Part shown: positions 1 through 5,839 of the stretch, piece by piece | How positions within the stretch are numbered: the stretch's first letter is position 1 | Layout: each line of letters starts with the position of its first letter | Source: Pseudomonadota bacterium | GTDB taxonomy: Bacteria; Pseudomonadota; Alphaproteobacteria; Rhizobiales; Tepidamorphaceae | DNA length: 6,126 bases | Direction of reading: 5' to 3' | Assembly (NCBI GenBank): GCA_023435545.1 | Contig: JAEYRQ010000323.1 | Coordinates: 1 to 6,126, forward strand | Made by a program: the position numbers and the translations under genes | The notes under the pieces: generated by a model | What the model was told of the DNA's origin: nothing | Database searches by the model: none | What the model saw: only the letters and a program-made list of their open reading frames with translations

Positions 1-540
1 CCGGCAGGCGTAGAGCGTCGCGTCGTCCACCCCGCCATCGGGCGGCGGCGGGGTGATCACCACGATGCGAGGCACCCTCGCGACCACCGCGGGGATCGCC
101 GTCATCAGCGCGACCGAGGGAAACGCCCCCTTGCCGCGCGGCACGTAGCAGGCGACCGAGGGGATCGGCAACGAGCGCTCGCCCGCCATCACGCCCGGCG
201 CCATCTCCTCCAGCCACATGTCCTCGGGCAACTGCCGCTCGTGGAAGCGGCGGATGCGCTCCGCCGCGAATTCCATCGACTGCTTCAGCTCCGGGACGAG
301 ACGGGCTTCCGCCCGGTCGAAATCCTCCGGTGTCGCCGCGATGCGGTCGGCATCGAGGGCGGCCTTGTCGTAGGCCCGGGCGAACTCCGCGAGCGCCTCG
401 TCCCCGCGCATCCTGACCGCCTCGATGATGGGACCGACCTGCGCGAGGATGCCCGACAGGTCCTCTTCGGCCCGCACCAGCAGCCGCGCGCGGGCGTCGG
501 CGTCAATGAGGCTGAGGTCGTGGACGGCGATTGCGGTCAT
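1..540 (-). CDS. Histidinol dehydrogenase (HisD) family protein, N-terminal 180 residues, truncated by window edge
   Basis: The frame begins at an ATG at 540 and stays open to position 1, so only the first 180 residues are visible (the family is about 430). HisD proteins are soluble, zinc-dependent, NAD-linked enzymes that oxidise an alcohol to a carboxylate in two steps. The match rests on the RGDEAL segment (residues 45-50), the ELKQSMEFAAERIRRFH stretch (84-100) and the YVPRGKGAFPS segment (132-142). Y132 aligns with the NAD-contacting Tyr130 of E. coli HisD. Ordinary HisD proteins have PGG after this tyrosine; here it is PRGKG, which points to a divergent paralogue. Zinc ligands and the catalytic Glu-His pair lie outside the window. 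An AGGAG ribosome site (548-552) sits 7 nt before the start. The gene follows the NmrA-type gene after 30 bp, probably as one operon, and not among his-biosynthesis genes. Family is secure; substrate is unknown. Confidence 0.88.
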   Translation of the reverse strand, partial: MTAIAVHDLSLIDADARARLLVRAEEDLSGILAQVGPIIEAVRMRGDEALAEFARAYDKAALDADRIAATPEDFDRAEARLVPELKQSMEFAAERIRRFHERQLPEDMWLEEMAPGVMAGERSLPIPSVACYVPRGKGAFPSVALMTAIPAVVARVPRIVVITPPPPDGGVDDATLYACR

Positions 541-570
541 GTCGGAACTCCTGGGAGGGGTATCGAGGCT

Positions 571-1494
571 CTAAGCCAAGTGATGGTGCGGCTCAAGCCG
601 GTCGGTGCCGGCGAGACGGCGGGCGCCTCCGTCCAGGCTCCGAACGATCCTTGCCACGGCATCGTCCAATGCCACGGAGCCGCGGACGTGTTCCGTGCCG
701 TCTTCTCGCGTGACGAGGCCGCTGGCGAGCCCGTCATACATGCCGAGCAGCGCATCCGCGACCTGCGGAGGCACGCCGTCCTGTGCAAGCACCCCCGCGC
801 GAGCCTCGGGCGGAACGAAGATCGTCTCCACCGGGCGTCCGAGGACCCTGCCGAAAGCCGCCGCGACGTCGTTGGCGCTCCAATCCTGCGGACCTCCGAG
901 TTCGACGATCCGCTCGCCGCTGAACCCCTCGGTGAGCAGACGGGCGGCCGTGCGCCCCACATCGATCGTGCTGACCATCGGTATCTTCTGCGACGGCTCG
1001 AGAAAGCTCGGTAACACGCCGTCGGCGACCGCTGCCGGCGCAACCTCGCTCCAGGTCTCGACGAAGTAGCCGGGCCGCAGGAAGGTGGTCGACGGCGCCT
1101 TGCCGGCGAGATGCCTTTCCAGCGTGTTCAGCATCGCGATGACGCCTGTGCCGGTCGCGTGCTGGGCTCCGATGGAGGACAGGGCCACCAGCCTCGGCAG
1201 CCCGGCCTGCCGCACCGCAGCTGAGAGCGCACGACCCACCTCCTCCGCACGCTCGTAGGGATCGCCGCTGACGGGTGGGGGACACAGCACGAATGCTCCC
1301 GATGCGTCCCTGAAGGCCGCGGCAAGGCCTGCCGCATCGTCGATGCTGCCGATCGCCACGTCCGCCCCCCGTTCCATCCATTGTTCGGCCTGCTCCGGCC
1401 GGCGCAGCACGACGCGGACGGGTTCGTCCAGTTCGATCAGGGCTCGGGCGGTCTCGCCGCCGGCTCGTCCGTTGGCTCCAAGCACCACGTACAT
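571..1494 (-). CDS. NmrA-like NAD(P)-binding oxidoreductase (atypical short-chain dehydrogenase family)
   Basis: The 307-residue protein has an N-terminal Rossmann fold: MYVVLGANGRAGG gives the GxxGxxG dinucleotide loop (G6, G9, G12), and R31-R32 after the second strand favour NADP. The ALSSIGA segment (104-110) and FLRPGYFVETW (138-148) are typical of the NmrA/QOR2 branch of atypical SDRs. The canonical SDR YxxxK pair is not evident, as is usual in this branch, so it may be a quinone or aldehyde reductase or only a redox sensor. No signal peptide or membrane segment is seen, so it is cytoplasmic. The start at 1494 is chosen because a strong GAGGAG site (1502-1507) lies 7 nt upstream; an in-frame ATG at 1557 would add 21 residues that do not fit the fold and would run through the promoter region. 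It is divergent from the LysR gene, a common pairing, and leads into the HisD-like gene. Confidence 0.88.
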   Translation of the reverse strand: MYVVLGANGRAGGETARALIELDEPVRVVLRRPEQAEQWMERGADVAIGSIDDAAGLAAAFRDASGAFVLCPPPVSGDPYERAEEVGRALSAAVRQAGLPRLVALSSIGAQHATGTGVIAMLNTLERHLAGKAPSTTFLRPGYFVETWSEVAPAAVADGVLPSFLEPSQKIPMVSTIDVGRTAARLLTEGFSGERIVELGGPQDWSANDVAAAFGRVLGRPVETIFVPPEARAGVLAQDGVPPQVADALLGMYDGLASGLVTREDGTEHVRGSVALDDAVARIVRSLDGGARRLAGTDRLEPHHHLA

Positions 1495-1537
1495 TTCTAC
1501 TCTCCTCTGTTGGACGTTCCGGAGGGTAGCGAGCGGC

Positions 1538-1567
1538 TTGCCATGCGTCGAATGCATGCATTAGATT
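1538..1567 (+). promoter_or_regulatory. Candidate promoter of the LysR gene, possibly giving a leaderless transcript
   Basis: TTGCCA at 1538-1543 matches five of six bases of the -35 consensus. After an 18-bp spacer, TAGATT at 1562-1567 matches four of six bases of the -10 consensus. A start site about 7 nt downstream would fall on the A of the LysR ATG at 1574. This agrees with the absence of a purine-rich ribosome site before that ATG (the preceding bases are TTTTAAGT). The call rests on weak consensus matching and has not been tested. Confidence 0.35.
1551..1562. promoter_or_regulatory. Perfect 12-bp palindrome AATGCATGCATT, candidate LysR operator
   Basis: The sequence is identical to its reverse complement and lies between the candidate -35 and -10 of the LysR gene, where a bound protein would block transcription. 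LysR proteins bind dyads of the T-N11-A type; this short perfect dyad could be the core of such a site. Assigning it to the adjacent regulator is inference from position. Confidence 0.45.
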
Positions 1568-1573
1568 TTAAGT

Positions 1574-2491
1574 ATGCGTGAAGCGGATTTGAGAGCGGCG
1601 GATCTCAACCTGCTGGTCGTCCTCAATGCGCTGCTGGACGAGCGCAGCGTGACCCGGGCCGCGACGCGGCTCGGCATGAGCCAGCCCGCCGCCAGCCGGG
1701 CGCTCGCGCGATTGCGGGCGCTCTTCTCCGATGCGCTCCTGGTGGAGGGCCCGGGCGGATACCTGCTGACCGCGCGCGCGGAGGAAATGCGTCCCCTCCT
1801 GCGCACGACGCTCTCGACGGTGGGGGAGCTTCTGGACGGCCGGGCATTCGACCCGCTGCGCTCGGCCGAACCCGTGCGTCTGCTGATGCTCGACCTCGAG
1901 GCGGCGGTGCTCGCCCCGCGGCTGCTCGCCCGGCTTGCGGAGCAAGCGCCGGCAGTCGATCTGGAGGTGCTGCCGCCCGGGCCGCGTCCCTTGGAGGCGC
2001 TGGAGGCCGACGCTGTCGACGCTCTGATCGGCGTCGTCGACGACGCGCCCGCCGGAATCCGGAGACGCGGGCTCTACGCTGATGACTTCGTGACACTGAT
2101 GCGGGCGGAGCATCCTCACGCTGGCAGGCAGGTGACGCTGGAGCGCTATCTTGAACTCGATCACGTGGTGGTCAGCATCACCGGAACGGGCCGGGCGTGG
2201 GTGGACGAAGTCCTTGAACGCATGGCAAGGCAGCGTCGGGTGAGGGTTCGGGTCCCGAGCTTCTTCGCAGCCGTCGAGATCGCCGCGCGTTCGGATCTGG
2301 TCATGACGCTGCCATCCAGTCTGGCCCGAACAGCCGCGGACATGCGGCGCTTCGTGATCGCGCAGCCTCCGCTCGACCTGGGCAGTGTCAACATGAGCCT
2401 CGCATGGCATGCGCGGCATCAGGACGCCCCCAGGCACATCTGGCTGCGCAGGACGATCGTTGCGGCGGTCACCGAAATCGACCGCGGCTGA
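1574..2491 (+). CDS. LysR-family transcriptional regulator
   Basis: The 305-residue length is standard for the family. The N-terminal winged helix-turn-helix covers about residues 10-70: LNLLVVLNALLDERSVTRAA leads into the recognition helix MSQPAASRALARLR (35-48), the most conserved part of LysR proteins. The remainder (about 90-300) is the periplasmic-binding-protein-like effector domain; its late WHARHQDAPRHIWLR segment resembles the NodD/LinR-like subgroup. The start gives the usual short lead of about ten residues before LNLL, and no longer frame is plausible, although a clear ribosome site is missing. It is divergent from the NmrA-type gene, which with the HisD-like gene is its most likely target. 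It converges with the ABC importer, whose promoter is nearly 3 kb away, so control of the importer is possible but unsupported. The effector is unknown. Confidence 0.95.
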   Translation: MREADLRAADLNLLVVLNALLDERSVTRAATRLGMSQPAASRALARLRALFSDALLVEGPGGYLLTARAEEMRPLLRTTLSTVGELLDGRAFDPLRSAEPVRLLMLDLEAAVLAPRLLARLAEQAPAVDLEVLPPGPRPLEALEADAVDALIGVVDDAPAGIRRRGLYADDFVTLMRAEHPHAGRQVTLERYLELDHVVVSITGTGRAWVDEVLERMARQRRVRVRVPSFFAAVEIAARSDLVMTLPSSLARTAADMRRFVIAQPPLDLGSVNMSLAWHARHQDAPRHIWLRRTIVAAVTEIDRG

Positions 2492-2494
2492 TGC

Positions 2495-2513
2495 CGCTGC
2501 CGCAAGGGCAGCG
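2495..2513. terminator. Hairpin in the gap between convergent genes, possible bidirectional terminator
   Basis: CGCTGCC (2495-2501) and GGCAGCG (2507-2513) form a perfect 7-bp stem with a 5-base loop, in the 38-bp gap between the LysR stop and the ATPase stop. No T-run follows on either strand, so it is not a classical intrinsic terminator. Position and stem strength make a role in ending or stabilising both transcripts plausible. Confidence 0.4.
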
Positions 2514-2529
2514 CAACCGGCGCCCCGTT

Positions 2530-3318
2530 TCACGCCGCCATTTCCGCCGCCCTCAGCGTCTCGACGCGGATGTCCTCGGTGAGCCGCTCCTTCAGTTCGG
2601 CGAAGGCCGCGCCGGTCTTCATCCGGTAGTCGCGCGGGTGCGGCAGGGGTACCTCGAGGTCGGCCTTGATGCGGCCGGGCCGGGCGGTCATCACCAGCAC
2701 GCGGTTGGCCATGAAGATCGCCTCCTCGATGTCGTGGGTGACGAACAGCACCGTTTTGCGGTGCCGTTCCCATACGGACAGCAGCAGTTCCTGCATCAGC
2801 GAGCGGGTCTGGTGGTCGAGCGCGCCGAACGGCTCGTCGAGCAGCAGGATCTTGGGGTCGTTGGCCAGCGCGCGGGCGAGCGCCGTGCGCTGCTGCATTC
2901 CGCCCGACAGCATGCGCGGGAAATGCTTCGCGAACCCGGTGAGGCCGACCTGCTCCATGTAGTGGGCGGCGATCTCGTCCTGCTCGGACTTCGGCACCCC
3001 CTTCTCGCGCAGGCCGAAGCAGATGTTTTGCTTCACCGTCAGCCAGGGAAACAGCGTGTAGGACTGGAACACCATCCCCCGGTCCGCGCCCGGCCGCACG
3101 ACGCGGACGCCGTCCAGTTCCACATGCCCGGCGGTCGGCCGGTCGAGGCCGGCGACGATCCTGAGCAGCGTCGACTTGCCACAGCCGGACGGCCCCAGGA
3201 TGGTGATGAAGTCGTTGTCCTCGACCGTCAGGTCCGTCGTGTCGAGCGCCCGCGTCGGCTGGCCGCCGTTGACGCCGGGAAAGGTGCGCTCGACACCGGA
3301 AATGGTGAGCTTCGCCAT
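2530..3318 (-). CDS. ABC transporter ATP-binding protein (SsuB/TauB type)
   Basis: This 262-residue cytoplasmic ATPase powers the importer encoded by the two upstream genes. All nucleotide-binding motifs are intact: Walker A GPSGCGKST (42-50), Q-loop Q85 in VFQ, signature LSGGMQQR (137-144), Walker B ILLLDEP (157-163), D-loop ALD (166-168) and switch histidine H195 in VTHD. The Q-loop context FQSYTLFPWLTV and the EPFGALDHQTR segment are characteristic of the nitrate/sulfonate/taurine branch. The C-terminal tail is short and lacks a regulatory domain. The ATG lies 3 nt after the permease stop, with only a weak GGGG site (3328-3331) inside the permease gene, so translation is probably coupled. 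It is the last gene of the unit, ending 38 bp before the convergent LysR gene. The function is secure; the substrate depends on the binding protein. Confidence 0.96.
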   Translation of the reverse strand: MAKLTISGVERTFPGVNGGQPTRALDTTDLTVEDNDFITILGPSGCGKSTLLRIVAGLDRPTAGHVELDGVRVVRPGADRGMVFQSYTLFPWLTVKQNICFGLREKGVPKSEQDEIAAHYMEQVGLTGFAKHFPRMLSGGMQQRTALARALANDPKILLLDEPFGALDHQTRSLMQELLLSVWERHRKTVLFVTHDIEEAIFMANRVLVMTARPGRIKADLEVPLPHPRDYRMKTGAAFAELKERLTEDIRVETLRAAEMAA

Positions 3319-3321
3319 CGT

Positions 3322-4116
3322 TCAGCGCCCCACATACCAGGGAAACAGCCACAGATTGACCGCGCGGAACGCGAAGTCGGTGATGAGCCCGATCACCCCG
3401 ATGATGAAAATGCCGAAGATCATCTGGCCGGTGTCGAGGAAGCGCTGGGAGTCCATGATCATGTGGCCGATGCCGGAATTGGCCCCGACCAGTTCCGCGA
3501 CGATGACGTAGGTCCAGGCCCAGCCGAGGACGAGACGCATGGTCTCGGCGATCTGCGGCGCGGCGTTCGGCAGCATCACCCGCGAGACGATGCCGTTCGA
3601 GCCGGCGCCGAGCGTATAGGCCGCTTCCACCAGGTCCCGCCTGGTCTCGCCGATGATGACGGCGACCATCAGCACGATCTGGAACACCGAGCCGATGAAG
3701 ATAACGAGCAGCTTCTGCGCCTCCCCAACCCCTGCCCACAGGATCAGGAGCGGGATGAAGGCGGAAGCCGGCAGGTAGCGCGCGAACGAGATGAACGGCC
3801 CGAAGAACGCCTCGACCGGCTTGAAGGCGCCCATCGCGATGCCGAGCGGCACGCCGATGACGGCCGCCAGCACGAAGCCGCCGACGACGCGGAACACGGT
3901 GATGCCGATATCCTCGAGGAACCCGTGTTCGGTGAACAGCCGCACGCCCGCCCGGAAGGTGGTCATCGGGTCGGCCAGGAACAGCGGCTTGATGAACCCG
4001 CCGAGCGTCGCGACCGTCCACAGCGCGAGGAACAGGATGAAAAAGCCGATGCCGAGCGCCGTGCGCGTGCGCGGCGCGACCGGCCTCAGCGGCTCGAAGG
4101 GGGAGGGGGATTCCAT
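3322..4116 (-). CDS. ABC transporter permease (SsuC/TauC type)
   Basis: This 264-residue inner-membrane protein forms the channel of the importer, probably as a homodimer since only one permease gene is present. Hydrophobic helices are visible at about residues 20-40, 72-97, 117-155, 195-212 and 232-256. The ATPase-docking EAA loop reads EAAYTLGAGSNGIVSRVMLP (164-183), with the conserved E, AA, G and LP. The segment MGAFKPVEAFFGPFISFARYLP (95-116 region) is typical of the taurine/sulfonate/nitrate permeases. The ATG at 4116 is preferred over a TTG one codon earlier because a GGAG site (4123-4126) is 6 nt upstream. It is separated from the binding-protein gene by 269 bp holding a palindromic repeat, and abuts the ATPase gene. 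Length and helices indicate an intact gene. Confidence 0.95.
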   Translation of the reverse strand: MESPSPFEPLRPVAPRTRTALGIGFFILFLALWTVATLGGFIKPLFLADPMTTFRAGVRLFTEHGFLEDIGITVFRVVGGFVLAAVIGVPLGIAMGAFKPVEAFFGPFISFARYLPASAFIPLLILWAGVGEAQKLLVIFIGSVFQIVLMVAVIIGETRRDLVEAAYTLGAGSNGIVSRVMLPNAAPQIAETMRLVLGWAWTYVIVAELVGANSGIGHMIMDSQRFLDTGQMIFGIFIIGVIGLITDFAFRAVNLWLFPWYVGR

Positions 4117-4193
4117 CAATCACTCCAAACGGACGGGCGCGCCGGCTCGCTCGTGTTGCCGGTAAGGTGCAGCTCTCGGCCGCCGCTCCACCG

Positions 4194-4300
4194 CCGTCAT
4201 CCCGGCCGCGTGAAACGAGAGCCGGGATCGGGACGCATCGCCGGATGCGCAGTGCCCTCCCGATCCCGGATAGCCGCTCGCACGGCTTCCGGGATGACGG
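4194..4300. repeat. Paired palindromic intergenic repeat (REP/BIME-like) between binding protein and permease genes
   Basis: The element is bounded by a perfect 12-bp inverted repeat, CCGTCATCCCGG (4194-4205) and CCGGGATGACGG (4289-4300). Inside are two hairpin units in opposite orientation. The first pairs ATCCCGGC (4199-4206) with GCCGGGAT (4221-4228). The second pairs ATCCCGGA (4263-4270) with TCCGGGAT (4288-4295), extended by AGCCG (4272-4276) with CGGCT (4283-4287). A further perfect 12-bp pair (4222-4233 with 4258-4269) encloses a small CGCATC/GATGCG hairpin (4234-4249). GTCATCCCGG-type palindromes are widely dispersed between genes in alphaproteobacteria. No T-run follows, so it is not an intrinsic terminator. 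By analogy with REP elements downstream of binding-protein genes it may stabilise that mRNA and lower permease/ATPase output. No second copy was seen in the window. Confidence 0.8.
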
Positions 4301-4385
4301 GCAGAGCTTGTGGCAGGTCACAGCGCCCCATTGCCCGCCATGCGGTGAGGGGCTGCAGGCGGATCGGGTCGGGATCGGTCCCGGC

Positions 4386-5345
4386 TCAGGCGACGAAGCT
4401 CGCGTCGGTCATCTTCGAGAGGTCGGGGACCTCGCGGATCACCTTGTTCTCGAGCTGGATGCCGGCGGCGAACTCCATGAACTGCGGCAGCCCGTCTGCG
4501 AAATAGGCCTGGTTCTCGGCCTTGTCCTGCCAGTCGATGAAGGAGGCGGACTCCTTGAACTGGTCCCCTGTCAGGTTCACACGCTCGCCCATGATCTTGA
4601 ACGCCTCGTCCGGCTCAGAGCCGATCATCTCCAGAGCGGCGAAGAAGCCGCCGACGATCTTGCCGATCGCCTCGGACTTCGCCTCGATCTGGTCGGTCGG
4701 GAAGGCCAGCGTGTCGACGACGACGGGGTAGTCGGTCGTCGTCGCCAGGATGACGCCCGCGTCGGGATCGTTGCGGATCGTCGACAGATAGGGCTCGTAG
4801 GTCGCCGCCGCGTCGAATTGGCCGGCGACGAAGGCGTTGGCCGCGTCCTTGGGCGACAGCGCCGAGATGTTGAGGTCGCCCGGGCTCATGCCGTTCTCCT
4901 TCAGCATGGCGCAGAGCATGAAGTAGGGCGTGGTGCCGATCGCGTCGCAGGCGATCGACTTGCCCTTCAGACCGGCGAAGTCGGTGATCTCCTTGCGCAC
5001 GGCGATGCCGTCGCCACCCTTCGACTTGTCGAGCACCACGACCTGGGTCAGCGGGATCGTCGTCGCCCACAGAATTTGCGTGTCGACGGTGGTCGCCACC
5101 CCATCCACGGAACCCGCGGCGAGTGCTGCCAGCCGGTCCTTCTGCGGGATGAAGATGGTCTCGACCTCGACGCCCGCATCGGTGAACAGCCCGGCCTTCT
5201 CGGCGAGCGTCAGCGGCGCGAAGCCCGTCCATCCGCTCATGCCGATCTTGACCTTCGGCATCGACTGGGCGCGGACGACGGCCGGCATCGCGAGGATGCC
5301 CGCGCCGATCGCCAGGCCCTTCAGTGTCTGTCTGCGTGTAAACAT
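4386..5345 (-). CDS. ABC transporter substrate-binding protein, NMT1/TauA type, Tat-exported
   Basis: This 319-residue periplasmic protein captures the solute for the importer. The N-terminus MFTRRQTLKG is a twin-arginine signal (R4-R5), followed by a hydrophobic stretch (11-25) and a probable cleavage site after VRA (24-26), giving a mature start at QS. There is no lipobox, so it is soluble. The mature part is a class-II binding fold: KIGMSGWTGFAPLTLAEKAGLF (33-54 region), then KDRLAALAAGSVDGV (69-83), GIAVRKEITDFAGLKGKSI, and FDAAATYEPYL (177-187), all usual for the taurine/nitrate/HMP-precursor group. The family covers sulfonates, nitrate, pyrimidines and other small solutes; the pocket cannot be read by eye. 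C133 and C145 are the only cysteines. The start has an AGGAGA site (5351-5356) 5 nt upstream. It is the first gene of the importer unit and lies downstream of the hutU tail and a terminator. Confidence 0.94.
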   Translation of the reverse strand: MFTRRQTLKGLAIGAGILAMPAVVRAQSMPKVKIGMSGWTGFAPLTLAEKAGLFTDAGVEVETIFIPQKDRLAALAAGSVDGVATTVDTQILWATTIPLTQVVVLDKSKGGDGIAVRKEITDFAGLKGKSIACDAIGTTPYFMLCAMLKENGMSPGDLNISALSPKDAANAFVAGQFDAAATYEPYLSTIRNDPDAGVILATTTDYPVVVDTLAFPTDQIEAKSEAIGKIVGGFFAALEMIGSEPDEAFKIMGERVNLTGDQFKESASFIDWQDKAENQAYFADGLPQFMEFAAGIQLENKVIREVPDLSKMTDASFVA

Positions 5346-5512
5346 TGCGGTCTCCTGCGTTGTTGCTGTTCCCTGGCTGCACGACCCCCTGCGCCGCCGT
5401 TCACCGGCGGTCGCTGCGTTTCCATCCTGGTGTGATGCATGATCCGCGCCGCATCGACGCCGCGCGGCGGCCGGGAGAGATGATCCGGGGCGGCAGCGCG
5501 GCGCGCAAGCGC
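5346..5512 (-). promoter_or_regulatory. Leader and presumed promoter region of the importer operon
   Basis: This 167-bp stretch lies between the upstream terminator and the binding-protein ATG, so the importer promoter should be here. It holds the gene's ribosome site (5351-5356), a direct repeat ATGATCCG at 5439-5446 and 5480-5487 (41 bp apart, about four helical turns), and GATGCATGATC around 5434-5444. No convincing -35/-10 pair was recognised, and no coding frame was supported. Any regulator is unknown. Confidence 0.35.
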
Positions 5513-5546
5513 AAAATCGCCCGCTCCGCCGGGTGGCGGAACGGGC
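5513..5546 (-). terminator. Rho-independent terminator after the hutU/microprotein unit
   Basis: Read leftward, the RNA pairs GCCCGTTCCGCC with GGCGGAGCGGGC (12 pairs, one G-U wobble, loop ACCC). It is followed, after GA, by TTTT, then GCG. On the plus strand the arms are 5519-5530 and 5535-5546, with the A-run at 5513-5516. It lies 52 nt past the microprotein stop and well before the binding-protein gene, so it should end transcription coming from hutU. The T-run is short, but the stem is very strong. Confidence 0.8.
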
Positions 5547-5598
5547 GCGGGCAGGCGCGAATTGTGGGGTGGCGCGAGCGGCCCGCGGCCGCGGCGCG

Positions 5599-5703
5599 TC
5601 AGAACCGGGCGAGGACGAACGGCGAGACCAGCATGGCGAACATGCCGAGCGCGATGAGCCTGTCGCCGAAGCGGCGGATGCCGAAGATGGTTGCGCTGCG
5701 CAT
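5599..5703 (-). CDS. Putative 34-residue membrane microprotein
   Basis: The frame starts at ATG 5703 and encodes a basic N-terminal part (MRSATIFGIRRFGDR) followed by a hydrophobic segment of about 15-18 residues (LIALGMFAMLVSPFVL), ending ARF. This looks like a single-span inner-membrane peptide with a cytoplasmic positive N-terminus. Support for coding: nearly every codon ends in G or C, as in the neighbouring genes, a GAGG ribosome site lies about 9 nt upstream, and the stop is followed 52 nt later by an intrinsic terminator. It lies downstream of hutU in the same direction, so it is probably co-transcribed as the last gene of that unit. I do not recognise a family. It could be a small regulator or stabiliser of a membrane protein, or a fortuitous frame. 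Confidence 0.5.
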   Translation of the reverse strand: MRSATIFGIRRFGDRLIALGMFAMLVSPFVLARF

Positions 5704-5839
5704 GATGCCGATCCCTCTGGTGCATCGATGATGTTGCAATGCACATATCGTTGCGGGCGCAACCATGCGAGGGCGCAAACTGTCACATCGGGGATTCCCC
5801 TGATACGGATCAGACCGGTGGCTTCGATCGCCATCCGCG
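5704..5839. other. Gap between hutU and the microprotein, rich in short dyads and a direct repeat
   Basis: No gene is supported in these 136 bp. Visible structure: hairpin CTGAT/ATCAG (5800-5804 with 5809-5813), the tight dyad GGGGATTCCCC (5790-5800), hairpin GTTGC/GCAAC (5750-5754 with 5759-5763), and the direct repeat GGGCGCAA (5755-5762 and 5771-5778, 16 bp apart). No T-run makes any of these an intrinsic terminator. They could be operator sites or RNA-processing hairpins before the microprotein. No firm promoter was recognised. Confidence 0.35.

Larger units (their letters stand above)
1495..1573. promoter_or_regulatory. Divergent control region between the NmrA-type gene and the LysR gene
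   Basis: These 79 bp must hold the promoters of both divergent genes. The region contains the NmrA-type gene's ribosome site (1502-1507) and a palindrome at 1551-1562. It is noticeably more AT-rich near the LysR start than the surrounding DNA. No clear -35/-10 pair was recognised for the leftward direction. LysR-family regulators commonly bind such shared regions to repress themselves and activate the divergent gene, and that is the inferred role here. Confidence 0.6.

Noticed and set aside
241..1014. A 257-codon open frame on the plus strand
   Set aside because: It lies antisense across the HisD-like and NmrA-type genes and has shadow-type composition.
1495..1557. Upstream ATG at 1557 for the NmrA-type gene
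   Set aside because: It would place 21 unrelated residues before the Rossmann strand and code through the ribosome site at 1502-1507.
4117..4119. TTG start one codon upstream of the permease ATG
   Set aside because: The ATG at 4116 has a better-spaced GGAG site and is a stronger start codon.
1568..4321. A 917-codon open frame on the minus strand
   Set aside because: It is another frame of the permease and ATPase genes running on antisense to the LysR gene, with low-complexity R/G/A/H composition and no recognisable fold.
2404..4506. A 700-codon open frame on the plus strand
   Set aside because: It runs antisense through the ATPase and permease genes, which have full family motifs; its composition (rich in R, D, H, G, Q) is typical of antisense shadows in GC-rich DNA.
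4167..5435. A 422-codon open frame on the plus strand
   Set aside because: It is antisense to the binding-protein gene, whose protein is clearly conserved and has a signal peptide and ribosome site.
5583..5594. Perfect 12-bp palindrome CCGCGGCCGCGG
   Set aside because: It consists only of G and C in a very GC-rich stretch just after the microprotein stop, has no loop or T-run, and is expected by composition.
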